A stretch of 64,000 nucleotides of DNA from Aquimarina macrocephali JAMB N27 (GTDB lineage Bacteria > Bacteroidota > Bacteroidia > Flavobacteriales > Flavobacteriaceae), in NCBI RefSeq assembly GCF_000520995.1, contig NZ_JACA01000005.1:124001-188000 (forward strand), read 5' to 3'. Both the position numbers and the translations under genes were made by a program. This document shows positions 25,159 to 34,629 of the stretch, piece after piece. Below the pieces are notes generated by a model that was not told the origin of the DNA, made no database searches, and saw nothing but the letters and a program-made list of their open reading frames with translations. Positions within the stretch are counted from its first letter, which is position 1; each line of letters starts with the position of its first letter.

Positions 25159-27165
25159 ATGAAGCACATTTCAAAGGAAAAAATAGAACTACATTTTGAC
25201 CGAAAAAAATACAAAGATGATCAGCTGATCTCATTATATCTCAAAATGCTTAAACCAAGGCTTATTGAAGAGAAAATGCTTGTGTTGTTAAGACAAGGAA
25301 AAATATCTAAATGGTTTAGTGGTATAGGGCAGGAAGCAATATCTATAGGTGTAACAGCTGCTTTAGAAAGCGAAGAATATATATTGCCAATGCATCGCAA
25401 TTTAGGAGTGTTTACAACGCGAGAAATTCCTCTATACCGATTGTTTAGTCAATGGCAAGGAAAAGCAAATGGGTTTACCAAAGGACGAGATCGTTCTTTT
25501 CACTTCGGAACACAGGATTATAATATTGTTGGTATGATTTCTCACTTGGGCCCACAGATGGGAATAGCGTGTGGTATTGCTATGGGAAATCTCTTAAAAA
25601 AGAACAATAAAGTTACTGCAGTATTTACAGGAGAAGGAGGAACCAGCGAAGGAGATTTTCATGAAGCACTTAATGTTGCTTCGGTATGGAACTTACCTGT
25701 ATTGTTCTGTATAGAAAATAATGGTTATGGATTATCTACTCCAACCAGCGAGCAATATAATTGTAAACATCTGGCGGATCGTGGTTTGGGATATGGTATG
25801 GAATCTCATATTATTGATGGAAATAACATATTAGAAGTATATGATAAGGTTAGTAATTTAGCTAATAGTATAAGGAATAATCCACGACCGGTTTTATTAG
25901 AATTTAAAACTTTCAGAATGCGAGGGCATGAAGAAGCAAGTGGAACCAAATATGTGCCTAAGGAATTAATGGAGCGTTGGAGTGTTAAAGATCCTATAGA
26001 AAACTATAAGAACTACCTGATTGATCAGGGACTAATTTCTGTAGAAGATGATCTTGAAAAAAAATCCACTATAAAAACTGAAATAGAAACCAATTGGGAG
26101 CGTGCAAATACAGAAGAAGCGATTGATGTTAATTTGGATAAAGAGTTAAATGATGTGTACACATCATTTGATTATCAGGAAATAAAACCTGATACCAATA
26201 CAAAAGAACTAAGGTTGATTGATGCAATCTCTGATGGTTTAAAAGAAAGTATGCACCGATATGATAAGCTTGTGATCATGGGGCAGGATATAGCAGAATA
26301 CGGTGGAGTTTTTAAAATAACAGATGGTTTTTTAGAAGCATTTGGAAAAGAACGAGTACGCAATACTCCAATTTGTGAATCAGGAATTGTCTCAGCTGGA
26401 TATGGTCTGTCTATTAATAATTATAAGGCTGTTGTCGAAATGCAATTTGCTGATTTTGTGTCTTCAGGATTTAATCCAATTGTTAATCTGTTGGCAAAAT
26501 CAAATTATCGATGGAGCCAATCTGCAGATGTTGTAATTAGAATGCCATGTGGTGCAGGTGTCGCGGCAGGCCCGTTTCATAGCCAGACTAATGAAGCATG
26601 GTTTACCAAAACACCAGGACTTAAAGTTGTATATCCAGCGTTTCCGTATGATGCAAAAGGCTTGTTGACTACTGCAATAGAAGATCCTAATCCAGTGTTG
26701 TTTTTTGAACATAAAGCACTGTATAGAAGTATTCGTCAAGAAGTTCCTGAAGGGTATTATAATTTGCCATTGGGTAAAGCTTCTATGTTAAAAGAAGGAA
26801 AAGATATTACTATCATAAGTTATGGCGCGGGTGTGCATTGGGCATTGGATGTGTTAGAAAAACATACACAGATCAATGCGGATCTTATTGACTTAAGAAC
26901 ACTGCAACCTTTGGATACAGATGCTATATATCAATCAGTGAAAAAAACCGGCAAAGTTATTATTTTGCAAGAAGATTCCCTTTTTGGAGGTATAGCTTCG
27001 GATATTTCGGCATTAATTATGGAAAATTGCTTCACATTTCTTGATGCACCGGTAAAACGAGTAGCAAGTTTACAAACTCCAATTCCATTTGATACTAACC
27101 TAGAAACCCAATATTTAGGTAAAAACAGATTTGAAGAAGAATTGTTATTGCTATTAGAATTCTAG
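25159..27165 (+). CDS. Fused E1 alpha/beta of branched-chain 2-oxoacid dehydrogenase
   Basis: A 668-residue fusion of both E1 subunits. The alpha half (about 1-335) carries the thiamine-diphosphate region GEGGTSEGDFHEALN ending in ENNGYG, and the phosphorylation-loop region FRMRGHEEASG. The beta half (about 345-668) has GQDIAEYGGVFKIT, MPCGAGVAAGPFHSQ and the C-terminal transketolase domain (ADLIDLRTLQPLDTDAI). It decarboxylates branched-chain 2-oxoacids and passes the acyl group to lipoyl-E2, feeding iso-fatty-acid synthesis, important in Flavobacteriia. The fused form is usual in Bacteroidetes. Single gene closed by a strong terminator. Confidence 0.95.
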   Translation: MKHISKEKIELHFDRKKYKDDQLISLYLKMLKPRLIEEKMLVLLRQGKISKWFSGIGQEAISIGVTAALESEEYILPMHRNLGVFTTREIPLYRLFSQWQGKANGFTKGRDRSFHFGTQDYNIVGMISHLGPQMGIACGIAMGNLLKKNNKVTAVFTGEGGTSEGDFHEALNVASVWNLPVLFCIENNGYGLSTPTSEQYNCKHLADRGLGYGMESHIIDGNNILEVYDKVSNLANSIRNNPRPVLLEFKTFRMRGHEEASGTKYVPKELMERWSVKDPIENYKNYLIDQGLISVEDDLEKKSTIKTEIETNWERANTEEAIDVNLDKELNDVYTSFDYQEIKPDTNTKELRLIDAISDGLKESMHRYDKLVIMGQDIAEYGGVFKITDGFLEAFGKERVRNTPICESGIVSAGYGLSINNYKAVVEMQFADFVSSGFNPIVNLLAKSNYRWSQSADVVIRMPCGAGVAAGPFHSQTNEAWFTKTPGLKVVYPAFPYDAKGLLTTAIEDPNPVLFFEHKALYRSIRQEVPEGYYNLPLGKASMLKEGKDITIISYGAGVHWALDVLEKHTQINADLIDLRTLQPLDTDAIYQSVKKTGKVIILQEDSLFGGIASDISALIMENCFTFLDAPVKRVASLQTPIPFDTNLETQYLGKNRFEEELLLLLEF

Positions 27166-27226
27166 TTTTAATACAAGTTGTATTAATCAATAGATACTGT
27201 ACATAATCTTACATTTATTTTTTTTT

Positions 27227-27275
27227 AACACATTGTAAAATTTTAGTTGCTAAAATTTTACAATGTGTTTTGTTT
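27227..27275 (+). terminator. Strong hairpin terminator after the E1 gene
   Basis: A perfect 20-base inverted repeat (27227-27246 with 27250-27269) around a TTG loop, followed by TGTTTTT. It lies 61 bases after the E1 stop and insulates it from the polysaccharide locus. This is the longest perfect hairpin seen in the window. Confidence 0.85.
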
Positions 27276-27388
27276 TTAAAATACTGATATTCAGTGAGTT
27301 ATTGATAATTATTGTGCTAATTAGAGGTTTTTAAGGTTAACAAAATATTATAAATTTTAAATAGGGGTAAAATCCCCTTTAACATATG

Positions 27389-27419
27389 TTGTATGTTCTA
27401 TAAGTAAATCTTAATTTCG
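27389..27419 (+). promoter_or_regulatory. Putative promoter of the polysaccharide locus
   Basis: TTG at 27389-27391 and TAATTTCG at 27412-27419, 20 bases apart, approach the Bacteroidetes TTG-N17-23-TAnnTTTG pattern with one mismatch in the -7 box. The leader to the ATG at 27480 would be about 55 bases. A small AGGGG-TAAAAT-CCCCT hairpin lies just upstream (27363-27378). The rest of the 314-base gap is the terminator described separately. Confidence 0.4.
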
Positions 27420-27479
27420 CGCTGACTAAGCAAAAGCATAGTCTTTTGGACTAAAAAACAGGGGGTTAAAATATAATTC

Positions 27480-28478
27480 ATGAATGCGAAACAACTAGAA
27501 CATCTTCGTTCTTCAAAAATACTAGTGACTGGTGCAGCAGGGTTTATAGGGTCTAATCTTTGCGAAACACTTTTAGAAATTGGAAGTACTGTGATCGGAT
27601 TGGACAATTTTGCAACGGGACACCAAAAAAATATCGATCCACTTCTAAAGAATTCTAACTTTACTTTTATTGAAGCAGATATTAGAAATCTTGATGATTG
27701 CCATAAAGCATGTAATTCGGTTGATTTTGTATTACATCAAGCTGCATTAGGCTCGGTGCCACGGTCAATCAATGATCCTATTACTACTAATGACGTTAAT
27801 GTTGGAGGATTTCTTAATATGCTGGTAGCCTCTAGAGATGCAGGAGTAAAACGTTTTATCTACGCCGCAAGCTCTTCGACATACGGCGATTCTGAAGCTT
27901 TACCAAAAGTAGAAGAAAATATAGGTAAACCATTATCACCATACGCTATAACCAAATACGTTAACGAATTGTATGCTGATAATTTTAAAAGGACATATGA
28001 TTTAGATACAGTTGGGTTACGATACTTTAATGTATTTGGTCGCAAGCAAGATCCTAATGGAGCATATGCTGCTGTTATTCCAAAATTTGTAATGCAGTTT
28101 ATGAAATATGAATCCCCGGTAATTAATGGAGATGGCTTATTCTCAAGAGATTTCACTTATATTGATAATGTAATCCAAATGAACTTATTGGCGATTGTTT
28201 CTGATAATCAAGAAGCAATAAATAACGTCTATAATACAGCTTACGGAGAGAGAACAACACTAAACGAATTAACGGTTTTATTAAAAGAATACTTATCTAC
28301 ATATGATGCTGCTATTGCAGATGTAGATATTGTGTATGGACCAGAACGTAAGGGTGATATACCGCATTCTTTAGCGTCTGTTGATAAAGCAAAAACACTT
28401 TTGGGGTACGCTCCAAAATTTGATATTAAATCGGGATTAGAAGAAGCAGTAAAGTGGTACTGGAAGCATCTAAAATAG
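27480..28478 (+). CDS. wbpP: UDP-N-acetylhexosamine 4-epimerase (WbpP/TviC-like)
   Basis: A 332-residue extended SDR that interconverts UDP-GlcNAc(A) and UDP-GalNAc(A). The NAD motif GAAGFIG is at 18-24, catalytic Tyr155 and Lys159 in SPYAITK, and the segments [24 protein letters not shown] and [20 protein letters not shown] are characteristic of the WbpP/TviC branch. First gene of the surface-polysaccharide locus, 31 bases before the matching dehydrogenase. Together they should yield UDP-GalNAcA (the Vi-antigen-like route), which of the two acts first being undecided. Confidence 0.93.
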   Translation: MNAKQLEHLRSSKILVTGAAGFIGSNLCETLLEIGSTVIGLDNFATGHQKNIDPLLKNSNFTFIEADIRNLDDCHKACNSVDFVLHQAALGSVPRSINDPITTNDVNVGGFLNMLVASRDAGVKRFIYAASSSTYGDSEALPKVEENIGKPLSPYAITKYVNELYADNFKRTYDLDTVGLRYFNVFGRKQDPNGAYAAVIPKFVMQFMKYESPVINGDGLFSRDFTYIDNVIQMNLLAIVSDNQEAINNVYNTAYGERTTLNELTVLLKEYLSTYDAAIADVDIVYGPERKGDIPHSLASVDKAKTLLGYAPKFDIKSGLEEAVKWYWKHLK

Positions 28479-28509
28479 ACTCTAAATTTCTAGTAAATAA
28501 AGAATAACT

Positions 28510-29793
28510 ATGCAAAATATTAAGATTGCCATCATTGGATTGGGATATGTAGGATTACCTTTAGCCAGATTATTTGCAACCAAATATCCTGTAATAGGTT
28601 TTGATATCAATGAAAAAAGAATCAAAGAATTACGTTCAGGAACCGATTCTACTTTAGAAGTAGAAGATGAGTTATTAAAATCAGTATTGAAGGATAATAA
28701 CGATTTAGATGAAAACGGACTCTATTGTTCTTCTGATATAGAAGATATAAAAGGTTGTAATTATTATGTGATCACGGTGCCTACTCCTGTAGATAAAAAT
28801 AACAGACCAGATTTAACACCTTTGTATAAGTCTAGTGAAGCTGTTGGTAAGGTATTAAAAAAAGGAGATATTGTTATTTATGAATCTACAGTATATCCAG
28901 GAGTTACCGAAGAAGAATGTGTTCCTGTACTGGAAGAAATAAGTGGACTGAAATTTAATGAAGACTTTTTTGCAGGATACTCACCAGAGCGAATCAATCC
29001 AGGAGATAAAAAACATACAGTTGAAAAAATCCTGAAAGTTACAGCAGGATCTACCCCTGAAATTGGGAAAAAAGTTGATGATTTATACGCTTCGATTATT
29101 ACAGCAGGAACTCACCTTGCTCCAACAATAAAAGTGGCAGAAGCAGCAAAAGTTATCGAAAACTCGCAAAGAGATATTAATATCGCTTTTGTTAATGAGT
29201 TGGCTAAAATCTTTAACTTAATGGATATAGATACCAATGATGTGCTGGAAGCAGCTGGAACCAAATGGAATTTTCTTCCTTTTAAACCAGGACTTGTAGG
29301 TGGCCATTGTATTGGTGTTGATCCATATTACCTGGCTCAACGTGCGCAAGAATTTGGATATCATCCAGAAATAATCTTGGCTGGACGTAGATTAAATGAT
29401 AGTATGGGACAATATGTATCATCAGAAGTAATTAAGCTTATGGTGAAACACGATATTCATATAAAAGGAGCAAAAGTATTAGTGCTCGGTGTGACATTTA
29501 AAGAAAATTGCCCCGATGTACGTAATACACGAGCAGTTGATGTTATTAGACAGTTAGGCGACTTTGGAACCAAAGTCACTGTATATGATCCATGGGCAAA
29601 CCCCGCCGAAGTCATGCATGAATATAACCTGGAAACTACAATTGATTTACCAAAAGAAAAATACGATGCAGTGGTATTAACAGTTGCACATAAAGAATTT
29701 TTAGATATAGATTTAAAATCTATGCTTTCACCAAACGGTGTTCTATATGATGTTAAGGGAATATTGAAAGAAAACGTACACGGAAGATTATAA
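28510..29793 (+). CDS. wbpO: UDP-N-acetylhexosamine 6-dehydrogenase (WbpO/TviB-like)
   Basis: A 427-residue NAD-dependent enzyme that oxidises C6 of UDP-GlcNAc or UDP-GalNAc to the uronate. The N-terminal Rossmann motif GLGYVG is at 10-15, VPTPVD and YESTVYPG follow, and the catalytic Cys267 lies in GGHCIGVDPYYL. The C-terminal UDP-binding domain carries GVTFKENCPDVRNT. It is WbpO/TviB-like rather than a UDP-glucose dehydrogenase. The next gene, the flippase, starts 52 bases later. Confidence 0.93.
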   Translation: MQNIKIAIIGLGYVGLPLARLFATKYPVIGFDINEKRIKELRSGTDSTLEVEDELLKSVLKDNNDLDENGLYCSSDIEDIKGCNYYVITVPTPVDKNNRPDLTPLYKSSEAVGKVLKKGDIVIYESTVYPGVTEEECVPVLEEISGLKFNEDFFAGYSPERINPGDKKHTVEKILKVTAGSTPEIGKKVDDLYASIITAGTHLAPTIKVAEAAKVIENSQRDINIAFVNELAKIFNLMDIDTNDVLEAAGTKWNFLPFKPGLVGGHCIGVDPYYLAQRAQEFGYHPEIILAGRRLNDSMGQYVSSEVIKLMVKHDIHIKGAKVLVLGVTFKENCPDVRNTRAVDVIRQLGDFGTKVTVYDPWANPAEVMHEYNLETTIDLPKEKYDAVVLTVAHKEFLDIDLKSMLSPNGVLYDVKGILKENVHGRL

Positions 29794-29845
29794 TTGGGGA
29801 ATCCAAACAGTAGCATAATAAAATAACAACTTAATACCAATTATT

Positions 29846-31366
29846 TTGAGCCAGTTAAAAAAAGGAGCGATATTAAATTATATCACAATTATTCTAATTA
29901 ATGTGGTAGGACTGGTAATGACTCCTTTTATCTTAAAACACCTCGGGAAAGATGAATATGGCATTTTTATAACCATAGGTGCAATGGTTGGTACAATTTC
30001 TATTCTGGATTTTGGTCTTAACAATACAATAGTTCGTTTTGTCGCCAAATATAGAGCAGAGAAAGATAAAAAAGGAGAAGAAAACTTTCTTGCTACTACA
30101 ATGATTATTTATTCTATCATATCAATATTAGTAGTTTTAATAGGTCTTGTGTTTTATACACAAATAGACTCTTATTTCTCCCAAATGAATCCAGAAGAAC
30201 TTAGGATTGCCAAGATCATGTTCCTTATCTTGGTTTTTAACCTAGCTATTCGCCTCCCAGGAGGTTCTTTTACAGGTATTTGTTCAGGTTATGAGGCTTT
30301 TGTGTTTCCAAAAATGCTTAACATCACACGATATGTTTTAAGGTCAATTACAGTGGTCGGGATACTTTTATTAGGTGGCCGATCTATTGCGCTGGTGATT
30401 GTTGATACTATTTTTGGTTTAGGTGTGGTTGGGGTTACAGCGTTTTATACTTTTAAAAAGCTTAAAGTTCGATTTAAGTTGCATTCATTTAATAAAAACT
30501 TTATTAAGCAAATTTTAAAATATTCGTTTTGGATCTTTATTTTTTCATTGGTAAACTTGTTTCAATGGAAAGCTGGACATTGGGTTTTAGGAAGTATCTA
30601 CCCACCAGAAATTTTAGCGATTTATGGTATCGGAATTACACTGGGAACTTATTATGGAGGGTTTTCTACAGCTATTTCTGGAGTATTTTTACCAAGAGCA
30701 ACTCAAATGTCTGTAAACAATGCTTCTGGAGAACAATTAACAGATATGATGATCAAAATTGGTCGATTATCCTTTATTGTTTTGATGTATATTTTAATAG
30801 CTTTTATATTATATGGAAACCAATTTGTTCACCTTTGGGTAGGTAAAACATTAGGAAAAGAAGGAAGCTATCAATCATGGACAATCGCATTAATGATTAT
30901 GGTCGCTTATACCTTACCACTGGTTCAACATTTTGGGAACTCCATCTTAGAAGCAAAAAATAAACTTTCTTTTAAGGCAGTGTTATATGTATGTTTTATG
31001 ATTGTTGGTACAGCTGCAGGAGCCTTATTAGCAAGAGAATATGCTGCGATAGGTATGATAGCAGGTACTATGATTGGTTGGTTAGTAGTGCAAAATGTCA
31101 TGAATTTTTATTATCACAAAGTAATTAAATTAAACATTTTTAGATTTTTTAAAGAGTTAGGCCACAAAACAATTCTGGTCTTAACCGTTGTTATCGCAAT
31201 AGGGTATTGTATCAATTACATACCAGGAGAAGGGTGGCTCAATTTTATTTATAAAGGCACCTCCTATACAATTATATTCGGAATTTTAATGTATACATTC
31301 GGTATTCATGAATACGAGAAACGATTGTTTGTCAAACCCATAGTTTCAGTATTGAAACGAAAATAA
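29846..31366 (+). CDS. Wzx-type oligosaccharide flippase
   Basis: A 506-residue polytopic membrane protein of the MATE/MOP superfamily with about 12-14 helices. It moves undecaprenyl-linked repeat units across the inner membrane. The N-terminus (MSQLKKGAILNYITIILINV, then VGLVMTPFILKHLGKDEYG) and LDFGLNNTIVRFVAKY are typical of the Wzx/RfbX family. The start is TTG at 29846; no ATG lies near, and the family start aligns here. Between the UDP-sugar genes and the PP-loop gene in one plus-strand operon. Confidence 0.9.
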   Translation: MSQLKKGAILNYITIILINVVGLVMTPFILKHLGKDEYGIFITIGAMVGTISILDFGLNNTIVRFVAKYRAEKDKKGEENFLATTMIIYSIISILVVLIGLVFYTQIDSYFSQMNPEELRIAKIMFLILVFNLAIRLPGGSFTGICSGYEAFVFPKMLNITRYVLRSITVVGILLLGGRSIALVIVDTIFGLGVVGVTAFYTFKKLKVRFKLHSFNKNFIKQILKYSFWIFIFSLVNLFQWKAGHWVLGSIYPPEILAIYGIGITLGTYYGGFSTAISGVFLPRATQMSVNNASGEQLTDMMIKIGRLSFIVLMYILIAFILYGNQFVHLWVGKTLGKEGSYQSWTIALMIMVAYTLPLVQHFGNSILEAKNKLSFKAVLYVCFMIVGTAAGALLAREYAAIGMIAGTMIGWLVVQNVMNFYYHKVIKLNIFRFFKELGHKTILVLTVVIAIGYCINYIPGEGWLNFIYKGTSYTIIFGILMYTFGIHEYEKRLFVKPIVSVLKRK

Positions 31367-31372
31367 CGTATT

Positions 31373-32647
31373 ATGGAAACACTAGAACTTAACCGTGTAG
31401 TATACTCTGATAAAGGAACCAAGATTAATTATGAATACGTCGTTTCAAACAATGTTCAAAAATATTTTACAAATGACGAATTTTTATATTCAAAATATCA
31501 GGTTGATGTTAGTAATATACCTTATAGTATTGCTGTAATTCCATTTTTATCTAACATTATGCCTATTGCATGGTTTGTTGGATTCGATGTTAAAATAGAA
31601 GAAGTGGATAAGGTTTTCTTGGAATCTTTGGAAGCGTTAAAACAAGAATTTGATAAACACCACCCGGATAAAGAATTGAAAGGAAGTTTGCAAGTTAAGA
31701 AGGTTGTTAATAATACTATTGATGGTGATAAAAACGGTCTGTTGTTTAGTGGAGGGTTGGATTCTTTTGAATCATATACTCGCAATTATGATTTGGACCC
31801 TATTTTGGTTTCTATTCATGGAGCAGACGTAGCTATTGACGATACAATACGTTGGAATGATTTTGTTCGATTTAATGAAGAAGAACAAATTGTTAAAAAT
31901 GAAAACCTTTTTTATATAGAATCCAATTTGAGAGATTTTTATACCTATCAATTAGAATTGTTGGTGGATATAGGTTGGTGGGGAAAAATTCAACACGGGA
32001 TGGCGCTTATTGGAGCAATAGCTCCGCTTGGATATCACAAAGGAATTAGCAAAATATTTATAGGATCTTCTAATACCGAAGAGATTAGTTTTGGATGGGG
32101 CTCGAGCCCAGAAATAGATGAAAAAATGAAATGGGCCAATAGTGCGGTGGTTCATGATGGATATCATTTACGTCGTACAGATAAGATAGAAAATATTGTT
32201 GCCTATTGTAAAGAAAATAATACATCCATTAATTTAAGAGTATGTTATTCTGAAAAAAGGGATGGATATAACTGTAATGTTTGTGCAAAATGCCAGCGAA
32301 CAATTTTGGGATTGATTCTTTCTGGAGCTAATCCAAATGATTTTGGATTTATGACACCTTCAAATTTATACGAATTGGTATTGAATAATTTTAATGAAAA
32401 TAATTCAATGACTGAAGGCTTAAAACATGAATGGAAATGCCTTCAGGAGAAAGCAACAGCAGTAGACGATTTTTTCGTTTTAGAAGATAAAGAACAGGAA
32501 AGTAAAAAAATAAATACGTTTATTAATTTGAATCTTAGTCAAATGATTAATAAACACTCAGAAAAAGTAAAAAAACAACAAAAAGCAAGGTTTATTATAA
32601 GAAATAAATTCCCTTGGCTTGTTAATCTTTATAAAAAGATAAAATAA
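31373..32647 (+). CDS. PP-loop ATP-pyrophosphatase-like protein of the polysaccharide locus
   Basis: A 424-residue cytoplasmic protein. The PP-loop SGGLDS at 126-131 (within LLFSGGLDSFES) marks adenylating N-type ATP pyrophosphatases such as QueC, ThiI or asparagine synthase. A Cys cluster CNVCAKC at 301-307 recalls the zinc site of QueC-like proteins, and IFIGSSNTEEISFGWGSSPE supplies the usual second half of the site. Such enzymes adenylate carboxyl or carbonyl groups for amidation, thiolation or similar chemistry. It starts 6 bases after the flippase stop and 8 bases before the pyruvyl transferase. The role in polymer modification is inferred; substrate unknown. Confidence 0.78.
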   Translation: METLELNRVVYSDKGTKINYEYVVSNNVQKYFTNDEFLYSKYQVDVSNIPYSIAVIPFLSNIMPIAWFVGFDVKIEEVDKVFLESLEALKQEFDKHHPDKELKGSLQVKKVVNNTIDGDKNGLLFSGGLDSFESYTRNYDLDPILVSIHGADVAIDDTIRWNDFVRFNEEEQIVKNENLFYIESNLRDFYTYQLELLVDIGWWGKIQHGMALIGAIAPLGYHKGISKIFIGSSNTEEISFGWGSSPEIDEKMKWANSAVVHDGYHLRRTDKIENIVAYCKENNTSINLRVCYSEKRDGYNCNVCAKCQRTILGLILSGANPNDFGFMTPSNLYELVLNNFNENNSMTEGLKHEWKCLQEKATAVDDFFVLEDKEQESKKINTFINLNLSQMINKHSEKVKKQQKARFIIRNKFPWLVNLYKKIK

Positions 32648-32655
32648 TAAAAAGT

Positions 32656-33621
32656 ATGAAATACGGATTATTAACATATGCAGAGAATAATAGGTTTTTT
32701 AATGTTGGTGACAATATTCAAAGCCTTGCCGCAAAGCAGTATTTACCTCAGGTAGATGCTTTTATAAATAGAGAAAAACTGGGAGAATATGAGGGAGATC
32801 CAGTAAAATTGATCATGAATGGATGGTTTACGCACAATATCCATAATTGGGTTCCAACAGACAAGATTGATCCCGTTTTTGTGTCTTTTCATATGAATAA
32901 TACAGCAGCTCCTGCAATGTTAAGTGAGAAAGGAATTGCCTATTTGAAAAAACATCAGCCTATAGGTTGTAGAGATAAGTTTACAGCAAAGACACTGCAA
33001 GAAAATGGAATAGATGCTTTTTTTACTGGATGTTTAACCTTGACACTAGATTCTTATAAAGTAGATGATTCTGAGCGGGGAGACGATATTTATATTGTAG
33101 ATCCATTATATAATTACCCTAGATCCGAAAAAGTGTTTTATAATGCAAAACATACTGTAAAGAATATTCTTAACGGAACCGCTTTTAAGTTAGGTAAGAA
33201 GAACAAGCACCTAAAGAACTTTATAAGTAAAGAATTATTAGAATCTGCACATTTTATAAATCAAGAACCACCATCTAATTTATATACTGATGAGGAGAAG
33301 TTTGCAATGGCAGAAAAATTGTTAAATGATTATGCAAAAGCAAAATTGGTAATAACATCCAGAATTCATTGCGCCTTACCATGTTTGGCATTAGGTACAC
33401 CTGTAATTTTTGTGAACGGTTTTGATAGTTTTGTGGATTCTTGTCGCTTTGATGGAATTCTTGAATTATTCAATAGAATTGATGTTAATAGTGAAACAGG
33501 AACGTTTACCGATAATTTTGGATTGAATGGAAAAGTGACCAAGGGTACTATGGTAAAGAATCTAGAAAAACATCATGAATTAGCAAACGCTTTAAAAGAT
33601 AAAGTAGCAAAAAAATTATAG
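32656..33621 (+). CDS. Polysaccharide pyruvyl transferase family protein
   Basis: A 321-residue protein of the CsaB/WcaK family, which transfers pyruvyl from phosphoenolpyruvate to sugars as a ketal. Typical N-terminus YGLLTYAENNRFFNVGDNIQ with the family's N-x-G-D segment, then GCRDKFTAKTLQENG and the C-terminal ITSRIHCALPCLALGTPVIF. It lies directly downstream of the PP-loop gene, 8 bases apart, suggesting a joint step. Pyruvylation adds negative charge to exopolysaccharides; the acceptor is unknown. Confidence 0.88.
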   Translation: MKYGLLTYAENNRFFNVGDNIQSLAAKQYLPQVDAFINREKLGEYEGDPVKLIMNGWFTHNIHNWVPTDKIDPVFVSFHMNNTAAPAMLSEKGIAYLKKHQPIGCRDKFTAKTLQENGIDAFFTGCLTLTLDSYKVDDSERGDDIYIVDPLYNYPRSEKVFYNAKHTVKNILNGTAFKLGKKNKHLKNFISKELLESAHFINQEPPSNLYTDEEKFAMAEKLLNDYAKAKLVITSRIHCALPCLALGTPVIFVNGFDSFVDSCRFDGILELFNRIDVNSETGTFTDNFGLNGKVTKGTMVKNLEKHHELANALKDKVAKKL

Positions 33622-33645
33622 TTTTAAAAAGTATATCTGATCAGT

Positions 33646-34605
33646 ATGAAAAGAATAATTAAGAAGTTTGTTAAAGAAGGGTTTTATAAAGCTCCGAGCA
33701 AAATGAAAAAAAATCATTTGGTGTTTTCTGAAGAACAAGTAAAAGCGTTAACTGCTTCTCTAGAGAAAAACTATCTAGATCGTGGAAATACTAAAAATAG
33801 ATTGTCTGCAGAAGAATATAACAAAGCAATTAGCGGACAAGTTTTTGACCGCCTTGATTATAATAGAAACAGAATAGCACCATGGCTTAATAAAGTTAAG
33901 GATTTGAAAGGAGCTAGTGTTCTTGAAATAGGTTGTGGTACAGGTATTTCAACCTTGGCAATGATGGAACAAGGGGCTGTAGTTACTGGTGTAGATGTTG
34001 ATGGTGGTGCGCTGGAAGTAGCAAAGGATAGATTGAAAATAGCAGGTTTTGAGCCTGATGTACATTTGGTTAATGGAGATGAGATTGGAGATCGTTTTGG
34101 AGATAAAAATTTTGATTATGTGATCTACTATGCCGTATTGGAACATATGACTGTTCAAGAACGATTAAAATCACTTGAACAAGCATGGAAAATGTTAAAA
34201 AAAGATGGTTATCTCGTTATTATTGAAACTCCAAATAGATTGTGGTACTACGATTCTCATACTGCTGCGATGCCTTTTTATGATTGGATACCAGATGACC
34301 TTGCCTTTTATTATTCAAAATTTTCGGATAGAGCAAATTTTAAGGATTCGTATCGTGAGTTAAGTGATGAAAATATGATGAAATTTTTACGATGGGGAAG
34401 AGGAGCAAGTTATCACGAACTGGAGGTAGCAATTGCTCCGCTTGACAATCTTAAAGTAGTAAGTAGTTTGATGAAATTTGAAAAAACTTCATTTTTTAAA
34501 TTAGGGTTTAAGGGATTACGATATATACGATTTTTGAAATCATTGCATAAAAAATTGGATAAAGGTTTTTGTTATCCATATTTGGATATAATTATTAAGA
34601 AATAG
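33646..34605 (+). CDS. Class I SAM-dependent methyltransferase
   Basis: A 319-residue enzyme with the SAM-binding motif VLEIGCGTGIST at about 92-103, the acidic VDVDGG after strand 2, and a family-typical LVIIETPNRLWYYDS. The basic N-terminal 90 residues hold no known motif. It may methylate sugar hydroxyls or a lipid-linked intermediate. Within the operon, 24 bases after the pyruvyl transferase. Confidence 0.88.
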   Translation: MKRIIKKFVKEGFYKAPSKMKKNHLVFSEEQVKALTASLEKNYLDRGNTKNRLSAEEYNKAISGQVFDRLDYNRNRIAPWLNKVKDLKGASVLEIGCGTGISTLAMMEQGAVVTGVDVDGGALEVAKDRLKIAGFEPDVHLVNGDEIGDRFGDKNFDYVIYYAVLEHMTVQERLKSLEQAWKMLKKDGYLVIIETPNRLWYYDSHTAAMPFYDWIPDDLAFYYSKFSDRANFKDSYRELSDENMMKFLRWGRGASYHELEVAIAPLDNLKVVSSLMKFEKTSFFKLGFKGLRYIRFLKSLHKKLDKGFCYPYLDIIIKK

Positions 34606-34629
34606 AAAAAGGTTTCAATTAAAAAGGAA

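Noticed and set aside
27363..27378. AGGGG-TAAAAT-CCCCT hairpin as a riboswitch or attenuator
   Set aside because: Only 5 base pairs, upstream of the proposed promoter, and no T-run.
31373..32647. QatC-like anti-phage defence protein
   Set aside because: The PP-loop and Cys cluster resemble QueC-like proteins used in Qat defence, but no Qat partner genes are present and all neighbours are polysaccharide genes.
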